DNA from: Hydrogenophaga sp. Root209
Lineage (GTDB): Bacteria > Pseudomonadota > Gammaproteobacteria > Burkholderiales > Burkholderiaceae_C
Direction: 5' to 3'
DNA: 64,000 nt
NCBI RefSeq assembly: GCF_001428625.1
Contig: NZ_LMIE01000012.1
Coordinates: forward strand, 135,182-199,181
Under the pieces are notes generated by a model. It was not told the DNA's origin. It worked only from the letters and a program-made list of their open reading frames with translations, and did not search any database. This document shows, in pieces, positions 62,502 through 64,000 of this stretch (its first letter is position 1; each line of letters starts with the position of its first letter). The translations under genes and the position numbers were made by a program.

Positions 62502-62708
62502 TCAGCCCACGACCCAGTTCACCAACAGGATCAGGGCCAGAACGAACAGAAACGCCATGCCCACCCCCACTGCAATCAGGTGCAAGGGATTGAGCTTGGC
62601 AATGTCGTCCTGGTAATCGGCGTTGCGGCGCACGCCCAGGAAGCCCCACAGCACGGCCTTCACCGTTCCGACAAAGGAACCCTTGCGTTTGTGCAACGGC
62701 TCGGTCAT
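62502..62708 (-). CDS. DUF2970 small membrane protein
   Basis: A 68-residue protein with one transmembrane helix (about 44-66: HLIAVGVGMAFLFVLALILLV) and a basic N-terminus (KRKGSFVGTVKAVLWGFLGVR). It matches DUF2970, typically found between ctaG and ctaE in Burkholderiales. It may be an assembly or accessory subunit of cytochrome oxidase. Its start overlaps the ctaG stop by four bases. Confidence 0.88.
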   Translation of the reverse strand: MTEPLHKRKGSFVGTVKAVLWGFLGVRRNADYQDDIAKLNPLHLIAVGVGMAFLFVLALILLVNWVVG

Positions 62709-63319
62709 ACGGCACCTGCCGGCTTCAAGGCGGTCGGGGTCTCCACCTGCACCGCCACGTCGTCCGGAGCCGCCGGCACCTTGCCGCCGACTTCAAAGAA
62801 CGTATAGGACAACGTGATCGTGGTCACGTCCTTGGGCAGGCGCGGGTCGATCACAAAGGCCACGGGCCAGGCCTTCTTCTCACCCGCCTGCAAGGTGTAC
62901 TGCGTGAAGCAGAAACACTCAAGCTTGTTGAAATGGGCCATGGCCTGCTTGGGCGCATAGCTCGGAATGGCCTGAGCCGCCATGGTGCGGTTCTGGATGT
63001 TCTGGAACTCGTACATCACCGTGGTCAACTCGCCCGGGTGCACCTGCAGCGAACGCACGGCTGGCTTGAAATGCCACGGTCCACGGCTGTTCACATCGAA
63101 CTCCACCGTGATGGTGCGGCTGGTGTCCACCTGCGTGTTGGCCGCAGCCTTGGACGTGGCTCCCGGAATCTGGCGGTCAGACAGCGACAGGACGTTGATT
63201 CCTGTGGCTTCGCAGATGGCGTTGTAGATGGGCACCAGCGCATAGCCGAAGGCGAACATGCCCAGCGTGATCACGCCGAGCTTGCCCACCATCTTGAAAT
63301 TCTCGCTGCGCAGTCCCAC
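62705..63319 (-). CDS. ctaG: Cytochrome c oxidase assembly protein CtaG/Cox11
   Basis: A 204-residue copper chaperone that places CuB into subunit I. It has one N-terminal anchor helix (VGKLGVITLGMFAFGYALVPIYNAIC), then an immunoglobulin-like periplasmic domain with the copper-binding ECFCFTQ (Cys-x-Cys). The start at 63319 gives MGLRSENFKMVGKLG; the internal Met at residue 10 is another possible start. It is flanked by the small assembly peptide gene and DUF2970. Confidence 0.95.
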   Translation of the reverse strand: MGLRSENFKMVGKLGVITLGMFAFGYALVPIYNAICEATGINVLSLSDRQIPGATSKAAANTQVDTSRTITVEFDVNSRGPWHFKPAVRSLQVHPGELTTVMYEFQNIQNRTMAAQAIPSYAPKQAMAHFNKLECFCFTQYTLQAGEKKAWPVAFVIDPRLPKDVTTITLSYTFFEVGGKVPAAPDDVAVQVETPTALKPAGAV

Positions 63320-63352
63320 GGTCTGGTTCCTGTGTTCGGTGATGCCGGGGCG

Positions 63353-63475
63353 TCAGCCGCCCAGGAACACCATCTTGCCGACGAACCCGATGAAGAACAC
63401 CAGCGCCACCGACGCCAGGATCAATGCCAGGCGCTGGTTGTGCTTCTTTTGTTCAGGGGTCATGTTGCGAGCCAT
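63353..63475 (-). CDS. Cytochrome oxidase small assembly protein, 40 residues
   Basis: A short gene, easily missed, between ctaD and ctaG. Translation gives MARNMTPEQKKHNQRLALI followed by a hydrophobic helix (LASVALVFFIGFVGKMVFLGG). A charged N-terminus plus one membrane helix at this position is the pattern of the small assembly protein found in Comamonadaceae oxidase loci. The start is seven bases after the ctaD stop, with a ribosome site inside the ctaD end. Confidence 0.82.
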   Translation of the reverse strand: MARNMTPEQKKHNQRLALILASVALVFFIGFVGKMVFLGG

Positions 63476-63482
63476 GGCTGTT

Positions 63483-64000
63483 TCAGCCAATCACCTTGGT
63501 GGCGGTGGCGTCGAGCTTGGGCGGATTTTCGAAGGTGTGGAACGGTGCCGGCGACGGCACTTCCCACTCCAGGCCTTCGGCGCCTTCCCAAGGCTTTTGC
63601 GAGGCTTTTTCGCCTTGGCCGCGCATCGCGGGCAGCGCCACGAACAAGAAGAAATACACCTGCGCGATGCCGAAGCCGAATGCGCCCACCGAGGCAACGG
63701 CGTTGAAGTCGGCGAACTGCATCGGGTAGTCGGCGTAACGGCGCGGCATGCCGGCCAAGCCCAGGAAGTGCATCGGGAAGAAGGTCACGTTGAACGAGAT
63801 CATCGACCACCAGAAGTGGATCTTGCCGCGCGATTCCTTGTACATCACGCCGGTCCACTTGGGCAGCCAGTAGTAGATGCCCGAGAACATGGCGAACAGC
63901 GAACCGGCCACCAGCACGTAGTGGAAGTGAGCCACCACGTAGTAGGTGTCCTGCATCTGGATGTCGATCGGTGCGACCGACAGGATCAGGCCGGTGAAGC
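63483..64000 (-). CDS. ctaD: Cytochrome c oxidase subunit I, C-terminal part only
   Basis: The gene enters from beyond the right edge; only the last 172 or so residues are visible. They include VAHFHYVLVAG with the histidines that bind hemes a3 and a, followed by helices XI-XII (FFPMHFLGLAGMPRRYADYP; GFGIAQVYFFLFVAL) and the normal cytoplasmic tail. This is the catalytic subunit of the aa3-type terminal oxidase, reducing oxygen to water and pumping protons. The start lies outside the window. Confidence 0.96.
   Translation of the reverse strand, partial: FTGLILSVAPIDIQMQDTYYVVAHFHYVLVAGSLFAMFSGIYYWLPKWTGVMYKESRGKIHFWWSMISFNVTFFPMHFLGLAGMPRRYADYPMQFADFNAVASVGAFGFGIAQVYFFLFVALPAMRGQGEKASQKPWEGAEGLEWEVPSPAPFHTFENPPKLDATATKVIG

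Overview
This is a GC-rich chromosomal window with densely packed, mostly ordinary genes, many joined by 4-base ATGA start/stop overlaps. The gene families point to a betaproteobacterium of the Burkholderiales, most likely a Comamonadaceae member close to Hydrogenophaga. They include Bug-type tripartite tricarboxylate (TTT) binding proteins, a ctaD/ctaG/ctaE/surf1/ctaA/ctaB/sco oxidase locus with a 40-residue oxidase assembly peptide, DUF2970 and DUF2909 proteins, and a COG4255 gene before recJ. The genus is inference. No prophage, insertion sequence, CRISPR array or plasmid function was seen. No gene-free gap exceeds 300 bases.

Layout. 1-4 kb: the end of a TctE-like sensor kinase, then tctC-tctB-tctA. 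4-10 kb: an SDR protein, an EamA exporter, an unknown protein, a lone GspE/PilB-type ATPase, a spermidine-synthase-like protein and an MscS channel. 10-17 kb: a deoxyinosine glycosylase, TatD, a META lipoprotein, lolD-lolC, a COG4255 protein and recJ. 17-29 kb: a LytS/LytR-type two-component pair, argH, a hemerythrin, a phosphotransferase/kinase fusion, an FMN 2-hydroxyacid dehydrogenase followed by an orphan RskA-domain protein, a SIMPL protein, dinB, a crotonase and a three-gene minus-strand cluster. 29.5-35 kb: an acetylpolyamine-amidohydrolase-like protein, then an ECF-sigma module. 35-41 kb: queF, a hydrolase, a 2OG-Fe(II) oxygenase, yaaA, and a rubrerythrin/Fe-S/DUF3501 operon. 41-54 kb: a VOC/flavin monooxygenase/DUF2783 cluster, valS, a 2-hydroxyacid dehydrogenase, tusA, a Nudix hydrolase, cysM, tRNA-Leu(CAA), an epimerase, a 2Fe-2S reductase and an orphan Bug protein. 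53-57 kb: degP with a two-component system. 57-64 kb: assembly and structural genes for the aa3-type cytochrome c oxidase.

The most interesting system is at 30.6-35.0 kb. A Tat-exported ferritin-like protein (minus strand) diverges from a plus-strand run encoding a DUF3034 envelope protein, an exported truncated hemoglobin, an exported cupredoxin-like protein, an ECF sigma factor and its RskA-type anti-sigma factor. The divergent intergenic region carries two mirror-image promoters, TGAATCC-N16/17-CGTAT. This suggests that one sigma factor drives both sides: a self-regulated envelope redox or metal stress regulon.

The second theme is small structured repeats. One family (five copies) has a constant core, a variable inner hairpin and copy-specific outer arms. 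A second family (three copies) ends 0-8 bases from minus-strand stop codons and shows compensatory stem changes. A REP-like inverted pair lies inside the lolD reading frame and encodes residues 13-36. The first two families look like transcript 3'-end elements.
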